A stretch of DNA of 64,000 bases, taken from assembly GCA_030653365.1 (NCBI GenBank), contig JAURZL010000008.1, positions 40,008-104,007 of the forward strand, in the 5' to 3' direction. Made by a program: the position numbers and the translations under genes. This document shows, piece by piece, positions 8,659 through 17,100 of this stretch (positions are counted from its first letter, which is position 1; each line of letters begins with the position of its first letter). Source of the stretch: Anaerolineaceae bacterium (GTDB lineage: Bacteria; Chloroflexota; Anaerolineae; Anaerolineales; Anaerolineaceae). A model generated the notes under the pieces. That model was not told the DNA's origin, made no database searches, and saw only the letters and a list, made by a program, of their open reading frames with translations.

Positions 8659-9650
8659 TTTAATTGATTCCATATCTGGTTTAGAACTTTGATCCCATCT
8701 TGCTGGTGGATTTTATATCCTTCTTCGCTGAGAACCATATTATCTTCTTCGTCTATTCCTTTGGAATCTAAATGCTGAACGCTTGCCCAAAAATTCCAGA
8801 CGGGCAGGTCGTACAGGGTTGCCATTTTTACAAGCGTTAGATTAATTCGTTCATCCAATTCACGATTGTCTGCTTTTGTGACGATGATAGGAACAATACC
8901 GTTTTTCAATAATTTTTCGATAATAATGGTCAAATATCGTTCGTTCCGCGATTCATAATGTGTCCCAACATGAATAAAAACGATACTTGGTCTGTGGACG
9001 CGCAATTCACAATCTAATGGGGATTCATTATCGTTACACTTCCCTTCGAGATTATCATTCCATAATGGCCATAGTAAAGCCCCCTCTGTCGAGCCAATTC
9101 TAACGGTAGGACTATAGCGGTTAAAAGATCCGCGAAAATGCGATACCGTTCCTTGAATGGAAGGACTAAGGGTATTTACATAAGCAGGATTGAGATCGTA
9201 TATTCCAAGAAATACTTCAGGCAAGCTATGACAATCGCCTAAAATAGAGAAGGCTTTTGGATTGTTACCGTCTTTTATACCTTGTTGGTACATTCTTTTG
9301 AGATTGGGTGAAATATGATTGGGAAGGACTGGCCATTCTTTCCATTGTTCAGGAGAGAGATCGAGTATTGTGGTTGTTTCATCTTTTTGTTCTTCAACTC
9401 TGAAGAGTTGTGTTGATGGTTTGGAATTATTATCACGGTAAGGAGTTGGTTCTGGCGTTGATACGATTGATGTTTTTTGGGGTGATGTTTTGGTAGGGTA
9501 TGTGACTGAATCTAACTGATTTGGATATGCAAATACCACGGTAATTGCTTTTTTTAAATTTTTTTGCTGAGATCCAAAATTGCGGGTACCAATCAATAAA
9601 ATCAGCATAACAATTAGAAGTGAACATAAAACAATCAGTAATTTTTTCAT
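8655..9650 (-). CDS. Secreted or membrane-anchored SGNH-hydrolase-like protein
   Basis: 331 aa from the ATG at 9650, which has an AAGGA five bases upstream; an earlier in-frame ATG at 9698 lacks one and would precede the hydrophobic segment by 16 residues. The N-terminal helix LLIVLCSLLIVMLILLI is a signal or anchor, followed by a Ser/Thr/Pro linker. The catalytic domain has block I as ILGDCHS, where a cysteine stands at the usual nucleophile serine position of GDS. VFIHVGTHYESRN resembles the GxND block with the asparagine replaced, and the end LSEEGYKIHQQDG replaces the DxxH block. The fold looks like SGNH, but with these changes esterase activity is doubtful. Confidence 0.7.
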   Translation of the reverse strand: MKKLLIVLCSLLIVMLILLIGTRNFGSQQKNLKKAITVVFAYPNQLDSVTYPTKTSPQKTSIVSTPEPTPYRDNNSKPSTQLFRVEEQKDETTTILDLSPEQWKEWPVLPNHISPNLKRMYQQGIKDGNNPKAFSILGDCHSLPEVFLGIYDLNPAYVNTLSPSIQGTVSHFRGSFNRYSPTVRIGSTEGALLWPLWNDNLEGKCNDNESPLDCELRVHRPSIVFIHVGTHYESRNERYLTIIIEKLLKNGIVPIIVTKADNRELDERINLTLVKMATLYDLPVWNFWASVQHLDSKGIDEEDNMVLSEEGYKIHQQDGIKVLNQIWNQLN

Positions 9651-9846
9651 AAATTCCTTGCTGATTTTTATTATATGGTCTATAACAGGCAGGATCAATA
9701 GCCAGGTAAATAGTTTGAAGGTTACCAGCTCTGATTAAAATGATTTAGGAGATCAACTATAGAAAATCGTTATTAAGAAATCCCCCTTTTTTACCTCAGT
9801 TGTTATACTAAAAATATCAAATCGGAAGGATTTTTAGGAGAAGCTT

Positions 9847-10239
9847 ATGAATAACCCAATCTCTTCAGAATTCAATATTAATCAAATTGGCCAGATCGCC
9901 ATCCCGGTTGGTAATCTGGAGCGAGCGGTGATTTTCTATCGTGATGTATTGGGAATGCGATTTTTGTTCCAGGCGTCTCCAGGTTTGGCGTTTTTTGATT
10001 GTGGTGGGATACGTTTAATGTTGGATGTGCCAGCCAAACAACAGCAGGACCATTACGGTTCGATCATCTATTACAAGGTGGAGAATTTGCCTTCAGCCTG
10101 TGAAACTTTGAAAGCGCGAGGAGTCCACTTGGAACAGGAACCGGATTTTGTGGCGCAGATGCCGGACCACGAATTGTGGATGGCATTCCTTCGTGATCCG
10201 GATGGAAATATGCTGGGGTTGATGTGGGAGAAGAGATAG
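9847..10239 (+). CDS. VOC-superfamily (glyoxalase/dioxygenase-like) protein
   Basis: 130 aa single-unit VOC protein with two beta-alpha-beta-beta-beta modules. The first strand is IGQIAIPVGNLERAVIFYRDVLGM; the second half ends FLRDPDGNMLGLMWE, where the E is a likely metal ligand. Glyoxalase I, fosfomycin-resistance and dioxygenase proteins share this fold, and the sequence does not decide between them. A TTAGGAG ribosome site precedes the ATG. Confidence 0.85.
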   Translation: MNNPISSEFNINQIGQIAIPVGNLERAVIFYRDVLGMRFLFQASPGLAFFDCGGIRLMLDVPAKQQQDHYGSIIYYKVENLPSACETLKARGVHLEQEPDFVAQMPDHELWMAFLRDPDGNMLGLMWEKR

Positions 10240-10296
10240 CAATTTAGCTGTTTAGCTCTTAAGCTGTTAAGGTTAGTTCATAAGTTCATAAGTTGA
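10240..10296. repeat. Low-complexity intergenic tract, AGCTGTT/TTCATAAG units
   Basis: Directly after the VOC stop, short degenerate units repeat: AGCTGTTTAGCTCTTAAGCTG, then GTTCATAAG twice. A similar AGCTNGT tract stands after the next gene (10973-10996). No coding potential. Confidence 0.5.
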
Positions 10297-10423
10297 AGAG
10301 ATGATTATCTTTAATTACCAAGAAATTCTAGATTGAATATTGAATGACATTTAATTGTATTAATTTCAGAAATAACTTTGTTATTGGAGGTTGAGTAGCA
10401 TCGTGGTTGAGGAGAATGGACTT

Positions 10424-10945
10424 ATGTTTCGGGTGGTGGCTGGGAAGGATTTGACTCGGGAGGAACGCAAAGAGTTGGTTGTGCTGTGTAATCTAGCCTA
10501 TGAGGAAGAAATGGAAGAGATCATCAATCAATTTGAGGATCCAGTACACGTATTGGGGGAATTTCAGGGGAAAATGGTCTGCCATGCTTTATGGATCACG
10601 AGATACCTGCAACCGGAGGGACTACCACCTTTACGATCAGCTTATGTGGAAGCGGTGGCAACCCATCCTGATTTCCAGCACAGGGGTTTTGCCAGTGCCA
10701 TCATGCGAAAGTTGGTGGAGGAGATCCAGGAATTCGATATTGCCGGATTATCGCCTTTCAATGTGGATTATTATGCCTGTTTGGGTTGGGAGTTATGGCG
10801 AGGAGCGATGTTCGAACGCACGCAAGCTGGTGTGGTGGCTTCACCAGCTGATGAGCGAGTGATGATTTATCGACTTCCAAGCACTCCAGCTTTAGATTTG
10901 GATTCTGCAATTTCAATTGAATGGAGAGAAGGGGAAGTGTGGTGA
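10424..10945 (+). CDS. Aminoglycoside 2'-N-acetyltransferase (AAC(2')-I)-like GNAT protein
   Basis: About 173 aa from the ATG at 10424, which has an AGGAG nine bases upstream; a GTG at 10403 and a TTG at 10391 are longer alternatives. The acetyl-CoA-binding region is VEAVATHPDFQHRGFASAIM. Over the whole length the pattern follows AAC(2')-I enzymes as I recall them: YVEGVAV-like strand, YACLGWELWRGAM, and especially the ending LDSAISIEWREGEVW, which parallels the conserved CDWRAGDVW ending of the mycobacterial and Providencia enzymes. These acetylate the 2' amino group of aminoglycosides. Whether this environmental homologue confers resistance is unknown. It is flanked by low-complexity tracts on both sides. 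Confidence 0.75.
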   Translation: MFRVVAGKDLTREERKELVVLCNLAYEEEMEEIINQFEDPVHVLGEFQGKMVCHALWITRYLQPEGLPPLRSAYVEAVATHPDFQHRGFASAIMRKLVEEIQEFDIAGLSPFNVDYYACLGWELWRGAMFERTQAGVVASPADERVMIYRLPSTPALDLDSAISIEWREGEVW

Positions 10946-10972
10946 TTAGCCGGTACCCTACGGGCATGATAT

Positions 10973-10996
10973 AGCTTGTAGCTCGTAGCTTGTAGG
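10973..10996. repeat. Short tandem tract of TAGCTNG units
   Basis: Three to four near-identical units of TAGCTTG/TAGCTCG lie downstream of the acetyltransferase gene. The unit is reminiscent of the tract at 10240-10296. Confidence 0.45.
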
Positions 10997-11159
10997 AAAA
11001 AAACGACTAGTCCAAAATTATGACTGAAAATTACAGATTAAGTGTTCAGGATCTATTTTTCATTTTTCCTAATAAGTTTTTAGGTATTTGCTTGTATTGA
11101 TGATAATCCGGTTGTTGAGAATCCATAATAGTTGATCATGTAATCATTCAAATCTTAGT

Positions 11160-11558
11160 TCAGTTTTTTTCTTTATATTGAATGAAGTCCCAGCGGTTGC
11201 CGTAGAGGTCTTCAAAGATGGCGACGATACCGTAAGACTCTTGCCGGGGTTCTTCGATGAAGTTGAGTCCACGGGCCTTGAGTATTGGGTAGTCGCGCCA
11301 GAAATCATCGGTTTGCAGGAAGAGGAAGACCCTTCCACCGGTCTGATTACCTATCCGACTGATTTGTTCGGGATTTGTGGCTTGCGCTAACAGAAGGCAG
11401 GTGCCGGTGCTTCCAGGGGGAGAAATACGCACCCATCGTTTGCTTGCACCGAGATCAGTATCTTCCACGAGGGTGAAACCGAGAATCTGGGTGAAGAAAG
11501 TAATCGCTTGGTCATAATCGCGAACAATGATTGATACATTGTTGATGTTTTGTTGCAT
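11160..11558 (-). CDS. VOC-superfamily protein
   Basis: 132 aa. It starts MQQNINNVSIIVRDYDQAITFF and ends VAIFEDLYGNRWDFIQYKEKN, the usual pattern of a single-chain VOC (glyoxalase fold) protein with the late Asp-x-x-Gly-Asn and aromatic residues. It is of a different subgroup from the protein at 9847, closer by pattern to the PhnB/YycE-like proteins with a TGTCLLLAQ strand. Substrate unknown. It is transcribed away from the symporter operon. Confidence 0.85.
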   Translation of the reverse strand: MQQNINNVSIIVRDYDQAITFFTQILGFTLVEDTDLGASKRWVRISPPGSTGTCLLLAQATNPEQISRIGNQTGGRVFLFLQTDDFWRDYPILKARGLNFIEEPRQESYGIVAIFEDLYGNRWDFIQYKEKN

Positions 11559-11820
11559 GTTATCCTGCCTTTTTCTTTATTGGATATCAGAATTATAGCG
11601 GATTTGCTTTACCTCTCAAATGATTTCTAACGAAGGAAAGCTTGAAACCTGTACATTCAATTTTTGACACTTTAAGAGATTAATTATGTTTTTATGAAAA
11701 TTAAGGTTAAGGATTTGAAATGGTTGTATGCATTTTGTATTAGTTGTTTGGCTTTTCTTTTGTGCATCTGCTATATAATTAATCATTCTTGGTATCAAGC
11801 CCATTAAATGTAATTGGAAG

Positions 11821-11852
11821 GTGTTTTTGGCGGGAATTCCCGTCAAAAACAC
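11821..11852. promoter_or_regulatory. 32-bp near-perfect palindrome upstream of the DUF485/symporter operon
   Basis: Two 16-base arms meet at a central GGGAATTCCC. Only one symmetric position pair deviates from perfect dyad symmetry. It lies 60 nt before the DUF485 start codon and has no T-run on either side, so it looks like an operator or a leader hairpin and not a terminator. Confidence 0.55.
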
Positions 11853-11912
11853 CCTGACCGATAAGATGAAAAGATACTATTCCTGCACCAAAATAACACA
11901 TAAGGAGAGATT

Positions 11913-12215
11913 ATGTTACACGAACCTGCTACCCCTGCGGAAAAAGATCCCGCCGGTCCGTATAAGATGCTTCTGGGTATTCGCATGTTTATTTTTTATG
12001 CCTTGTTTTATGCGGCCTTTGTCTTTATCAACCTGCTCTTCCCTGAATGGATGGGAATAATTGTCTTCATGGGGCTAAATCTGGCAACAGTCTATGGGTT
12101 TTTATTGATCATTGTTGCCTTGATTGAAGCGCTTATTTATAACTATATGTGCCATAAAAAAGAAGTGGAACTTGCACATACTGAATCCGAATCATCCGAA
12201 TCAGAGCGAGGTTAA
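11913..12215 (+). CDS. DUF485-type small membrane protein, symporter partner
   Basis: 100 aa with two transmembrane helices (about 25-45 and 50-78), the second containing NLATVYGFLLIIVALIEALIYN. Small DUF485-type proteins (YjcH in E. coli) are encoded directly before acetate symporters of the ActP type, and here the next start codon is only five bases after the stop. That context carries much of the call. The C terminus is acidic and serine-rich. It is preceded by an AAGGAG ribosome site. The role is probably stabilising or modulating the symporter. Confidence 0.8.
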   Translation: MLHEPATPAEKDPAGPYKMLLGIRMFIFYALFYAAFVFINLLFPEWMGIIVFMGLNLATVYGFLLIIVALIEALIYNYMCHKKEVELAHTESESSESERG

Positions 12216-12220
12216 GAGTT

Positions 12221-14116
12221 ATGGCAATTTTAGTTTTTGTCTTATTTGTTGTGTTTGTGATCGGTCTTTCCCTTTATTTAGGAAATAAAGCCAAAACTTC
12301 GAGTGGTTATTACACTGCCGGCGGGAATATTCATTGGGGTGTGAATGGGGTTGCCTTTGCCGGTGATTACCTTTCAGCGGCGTCCTTCCTTGGAATTTGC
12401 GGCATGATTGCGACAGTCGGATATGATGGGTTTTTATACTCCATCGGCTACCTGGCTGGATGGATTGTCGCGTTGTTTGTGGTGGCTGAACCCCTCAAGC
12501 GTTTGGGTAAATATACATTTACGGATGCTTTGGACGCAAACTATAATTCGCGAGGTATCAAATTGGCGGCTGCCATCAGCACGCTGGTTGTTTCGATCTG
12601 TTATTTGATTCCTCAAATGGTTGGGGCGGGTGTGCTGGTAGAACCTTTGTTGGGCATTCCACATGCCTGGGGAGTTTTAATGGTAGGTGCCATTGTTATT
12701 ACCATTGTGGCTACAGCAGGTATGGCATCCACAACTTACGTGCAATTTTTAAAAGGATTTTTATTAATTATTTTCTCCACTGTGCTGGTTGGAGCTGTAG
12801 TTGTTCGTGGTTTAAATACCCAACCTGATCAAGGCGGTAAGGTTGAGTTTTATCATTACACCAGTTTACCAGCTGCCAGAAATGGTGATCAGATATCGGT
12901 CACAGATGCTGATTGGGATGTAGTTGACAAGGTGGATATCAAAGGTGGATTGGAGTTTGTAAAATTATCTCAGGGCGGTACTGAGACATGGTGGTTTGTA
13001 TCAGAAGACGATAATGGGCTGGTACTCAAAGAGACACAGTCGGTGGTAACCAAGGGTGAAGTCAAATGGATTAATGGGGCACCTGCTTCAGAAGATAATC
13101 AATTACGCCAGGTAGGTAATCTGGAGAAAATTGCTGGAAAAACGAATGTAAATACCGGAAAATTGAATGTCTTTTCCTTTTTGGCAGGAATCACTGATAA
13201 AGAGACTGTCGTACGAACTTGGAAAACTGTAAATTTCTTGGATAATTCTGGAGAAAAAGCTACCGTATATTATCCTTACGATGTTACTGGAGACCGTATC
13301 ATGCGACCCGGTTTAAAGTTCAAAGTGGAAGGCTCATTTTTAGAGCGACTGGACTTTCTCTCCTTGATGCTGGCTCTCTTCATGGGAACGGCTGCCTTAC
13401 CACATATTCTGATCCGATATTACACGGTTCCGAACCCTGCTAGTGCGCGTAAATCAACGATTGTGGCAATTGCTGCTATTGGCTTTTTCTATATTCTGAC
13501 TTTGTTTATGGGTCTTGGAGCAATGGTGAATGGCACGATCAATCCAGCTGACAGCAATATGGCAGCTCCTTTGCTCGCCCGCTCGTATGGTCAATTGTTG
13601 TTTGCCATCATCTCTGCGATTGCATTTGCAACAGTACTGGGTACCGTCAGCGGGTTGATTGTCGCTGCATCCGGGGCAGTAGCGCACGATTTGTTTGATC
13701 GTTTCTTTAAAATCAAAATGGATGATCGTCAGAAAGTGCGGGCTGGAAAGATTTCTGCCTTTGTGATTGGAGGTATTGCCATTCTGCTGGGCATCCTGTT
13801 TAAGGGGATGAATGTATCCTTCCTGGTGGGGTTGGCTTTCGCTGTGGCTGCTTCTGCTAATCTACCGGCGATCGTTATGTTATTGTTCTGGAAAAAAACC
13901 ACTGCCAAAGGTATCGCTGCCTCGATTGTGGTCGGTGTGGTGGTTTCATTGGGTCTGATTGCGTTTTCACCAGAACTATATACCCTCTATGGGCTCAATC
14001 CGCTTGACGCACCAATTCCATTGAATAATCCAGGAATCATATCGATCCCATTGAGCTTTATCACCCTGGTGATTGTCTCGTTACTAACACCAAAGAAAGA
14101 TAACGGCGCTGTATAA
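12221..14116 (+). CDS. ActP-like sodium:solute symporter (SSS family) with large extracytoplasmic insert
   Basis: 631 aa SSS-family transporter. The N-terminal helices carry GYYTAGGNIHWGVNGVAFAGDYLSAASFLG, the hallmark of acetate/monocarboxylate symporters. After helix five (about 180-197) comes an insert of about 170 residues (about 200-370), hydrophilic, beta-rich and facing outside by topology, before the remaining helices resume at LDFLSLMLALFMGTAALPHIL. As I recall, a 'large' bacterial SSS subfamily (VC_2705-type) has such an insert. It would import acetate or a related short carboxylate with sodium (inference). It is co-transcribed with the DUF485 gene, and a strong hairpin follows the stop. 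Confidence 0.88.
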   Translation: MAILVFVLFVVFVIGLSLYLGNKAKTSSGYYTAGGNIHWGVNGVAFAGDYLSAASFLGICGMIATVGYDGFLYSIGYLAGWIVALFVVAEPLKRLGKYTFTDALDANYNSRGIKLAAAISTLVVSICYLIPQMVGAGVLVEPLLGIPHAWGVLMVGAIVITIVATAGMASTTYVQFLKGFLLIIFSTVLVGAVVVRGLNTQPDQGGKVEFYHYTSLPAARNGDQISVTDADWDVVDKVDIKGGLEFVKLSQGGTETWWFVSEDDNGLVLKETQSVVTKGEVKWINGAPASEDNQLRQVGNLEKIAGKTNVNTGKLNVFSFLAGITDKETVVRTWKTVNFLDNSGEKATVYYPYDVTGDRIMRPGLKFKVEGSFLERLDFLSLMLALFMGTAALPHILIRYYTVPNPASARKSTIVAIAAIGFFYILTLFMGLGAMVNGTINPADSNMAAPLLARSYGQLLFAIISAIAFATVLGTVSGLIVAASGAVAHDLFDRFFKIKMDDRQKVRAGKISAFVIGGIAILLGILFKGMNVSFLVGLAFAVAASANLPAIVMLLFWKKTTAKGIAASIVVGVVVSLGLIAFSPELYTLYGLNPLDAPIPLNNPGIISIPLSFITLVIVSLLTPKKDNGAV

Positions 14117-14124
14117 TAAAAAAT

Positions 14125-14164
14125 AAGAAAGCGGGAGATGACTCATATCCCCTCCTGCTTTCTT
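14125..14164 (+). terminator. Rho-independent terminator or attenuator between symporter and fusion-protein gene
   Basis: AGAAAGCGGGAG (14126-14137) pairs with CTCCTGCTTTCT (14152-14163) with one G-U pair, extended by one A-T pair at 14125/14164. The loop is 14 nt and is followed by TTTCTCC. An ATG at 14138 falls in the loop, which argues against that start for the next gene. Confidence 0.65.
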
Positions 14165-14170
14165 TCTCCT

Positions 14171-17100
14171 ATGAACGAAACAATTCTGGTCAATTTCCAC
14201 TGCCATTCGCTCTTCAGCGATGGTGATCAAACTCCGGAGGTCCTGGCGGCCGATCTGGCAGCCAATGGGGTGCGTTATGCAGCGTTAACGGATCATGACA
14301 GTATTGAAGGATACCAACGATTTCAAGATGCATTGAAAAAACGAGGGGTAACCGGTTTTCCTGGTTTGGAATTGACAACACAATTTCAAGGCAGGGAAAT
14401 TCACCTGCTTTGTTATGGGTTCGATCCAAACCACCCTGATCTGGTAACCACACTGGTTTCGATGAGGCAGGCTCGCAACCTGGAAGTATATAGTATTGCA
14501 GATTCAATTCGAAAAATGGGCAATACAACTTCGAATGGTGATTCGGATCAACCTGTCATAAATGCTGCTCCGAGAGGAATCCTGACGGCGAGTGATGCCA
14601 TTGACCTGGTTCATAGGGCTGGCGGGAAAGTTTTTCTAGCTCATCCATATTTTTATGAAACCGACTCAGACAATCTTGATGAATTTCTGGCTGCATTAAA
14701 AAAACTTGGTTTGGATGGCCTGGAGGCGATTTATGCCCCCTATTTCAATGACAAACGTGAAATATTACGCCAACTAGCCTACAAGTATGATCTCCTGATT
14801 AGTGCCGGGACTGATTTCCACACGTTAAATGATTCAAGCCTGGTAGGATATGGTATCGAGATTTCTCGGGAGGATTGGGATCATTTTCGAAAAGCGCTGT
14901 TTGCGGGAGGGACGTTTGATATTGAAATGGGGAATGATCGTCAGTTGATATCTCCCGGAGAACAGAGCAATTCCCGAGTTAAACCTCACCAATTTCGTAA
15001 ACGATCGTACCTTATACGGATCTTTTTACCCACATTATTTGCTATCGCCCTTTTTCTTGCCGTAATCTGGGGCATCATGTTGCCTTCTTTTGAAGAAACT
15101 TTGCTCGATCGAAAAAAAGAAATGATCCATGAATTGACCAGTTCTGCCTGGAGCATCCTGGCTTCATATGAACAAGATGAACGAAATGGTTTGCTCACCC
15201 GCGAACAGGCACAATCAATGGCTGTTACACGGATTGAGGCGCTACGATATGGTCCGGAGGGAAAAGATTATTTCTGGATTCAGGATCAGGAACCTCGGAT
15301 GATCATGCACCCCTACAGAAGTGATTTAAACGGTGAGGATTTACGCAGTTTCAGCGATCCACGCGGAGTTGCTATCTTTGTTGAATTCGCTGAATTGGTT
15401 CGTCGTCAGGGTGAAGGTTATATTGAATATGTCTGGCAATGGAAGGATGATCCCGACCGTCTGGAACCGAAAGAATCATTTGTTAAAGGGTTTGAACCCT
15501 GGGGATGGGTGATTGGCACTGGCATCTATACTGATGATGTGAATGATGAAATTGCCCGGATTGAGCAGAGTCTGATCAATACTTCTTTGACGATATCAGG
15601 GATTATTGTGGTGTTGCTTTTGTTTGTGTTACAGCAGAGTTTGAGGATTGAGTTTGAGCGCCAGGAAATTCTTGATGAATTACGTGAATCCACTGAGCGC
15701 TATCATACTTTAATTGAAGCAACCACAGAAGGTACTTTGTTATTTGTTGAGGAACGCTGTCGATATGCCAATCCTACTTTTCTGAATATGACCGGGTACA
15801 CAACCCGGCAGCTGGAATTTGTTGATATGGCGGATCTGCTCCCAAAGGAAATGGAAAACAATGCAATTTGGGAACGATTCAAAAGGATGGCCAGTGATGA
15901 ACCAGTAGTTGAAGAAGTATTTGAGGGTTTTTTGAAGAAGGCAGATGGCAGTCATTTGGAATGTGTTCTGGCTTTAAATCCAATTCAATTTGCTGGCCAA
16001 CGTGGTTTTATTCTTTTGGCTCGCGATATTGCGCGTTCTATAGAAGTCGCCCCTGACCAGGGCGTTATTCATGCCGCACAGGCTGCACCAATCGGAATCT
16101 TTCGTGCGCGGGCAGCCAGAAGAGCTGTTTTTATTGAAATGAACCAGGAAGTACGTTCATTGTTGGCAAATATTAAACATGATCAACCAGCATTGGCGGA
16201 TCTCTTTCTGGATCCTGATGAATATGATGAGTTTTATCAAAACCTGCAATCAAATCGGGTGGTCAAAAATATTACAACCCACATAGAAGACAAAGATCTT
16301 TCAACGAGGATATTGTCTATTTCCGCTCAACTGGTGGAGGATTCTGTCGATCACACCAGTTATATCGATGGCTTGATCGAAGATGTGACGATAACCCGTA
16401 AGCAGGAGGCTGGTCGTGAGGCGTTGATCCAAAAACTTCAGGCATCGTTGTTATTCTTACATGAGCCAATCTCCAGTTTAGGCCGGGATGCTTTGGTTTG
16501 TGATATGTACTCCAGTATTGAGCAGGTTGCCCGCCAGATGACAGTACGAAAGGTCACCGCAGCTTTGGTCTCAAGTGGATCAGAAACTATCATTGGAATA
16601 GTCACCGATCACGATCTGCGAGAGCGGGTTTTAGCCGAAAAAGTGCAAATCACCGCACCTATCCATACCATCATGAGTGCACCATTGACCAAAATTTCAG
16701 AACAGGCATTGATCTATGAGGCATTACTGCGAATGGAAGAATTTGGTGTGCGGCATTTGGCGGTGGAAGATCGTAATGGAAGGATTGTGAGCGTTATTGA
16801 CAATAAATCGCTGGTGCAGTTCCAACGCTATGGACCAATCGTGATCAACCGAGAGATTGCCCGGGCGGTGACAACCGAAGAAGTGGCTCAATGTACCAAA
16901 CGGGCACCAGCACTGGTAAAAACATTAATTGACAGCAGCACCCGTCCGCGGCATGTCACCTATTTGCTGGCATCCATTTGTGATGCAGTAACGATTCGAT
17001 TGGTGGAATTGGCGATCGAAGAATTGGGTCCACCTCCAATCGCTTTTGCTTTCATAGCGATGGGAAGTCAGGGGCGCCAGGAACAAACTCTTGTAACCGA

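Noticed and set aside
14138..14170. ATG at 14138 as start of the fusion protein
   Set aside because: It lies in the loop of a strong hairpin with the purine-rich stretch directly against it; the ATG at 14171 fits the PHP domain start.
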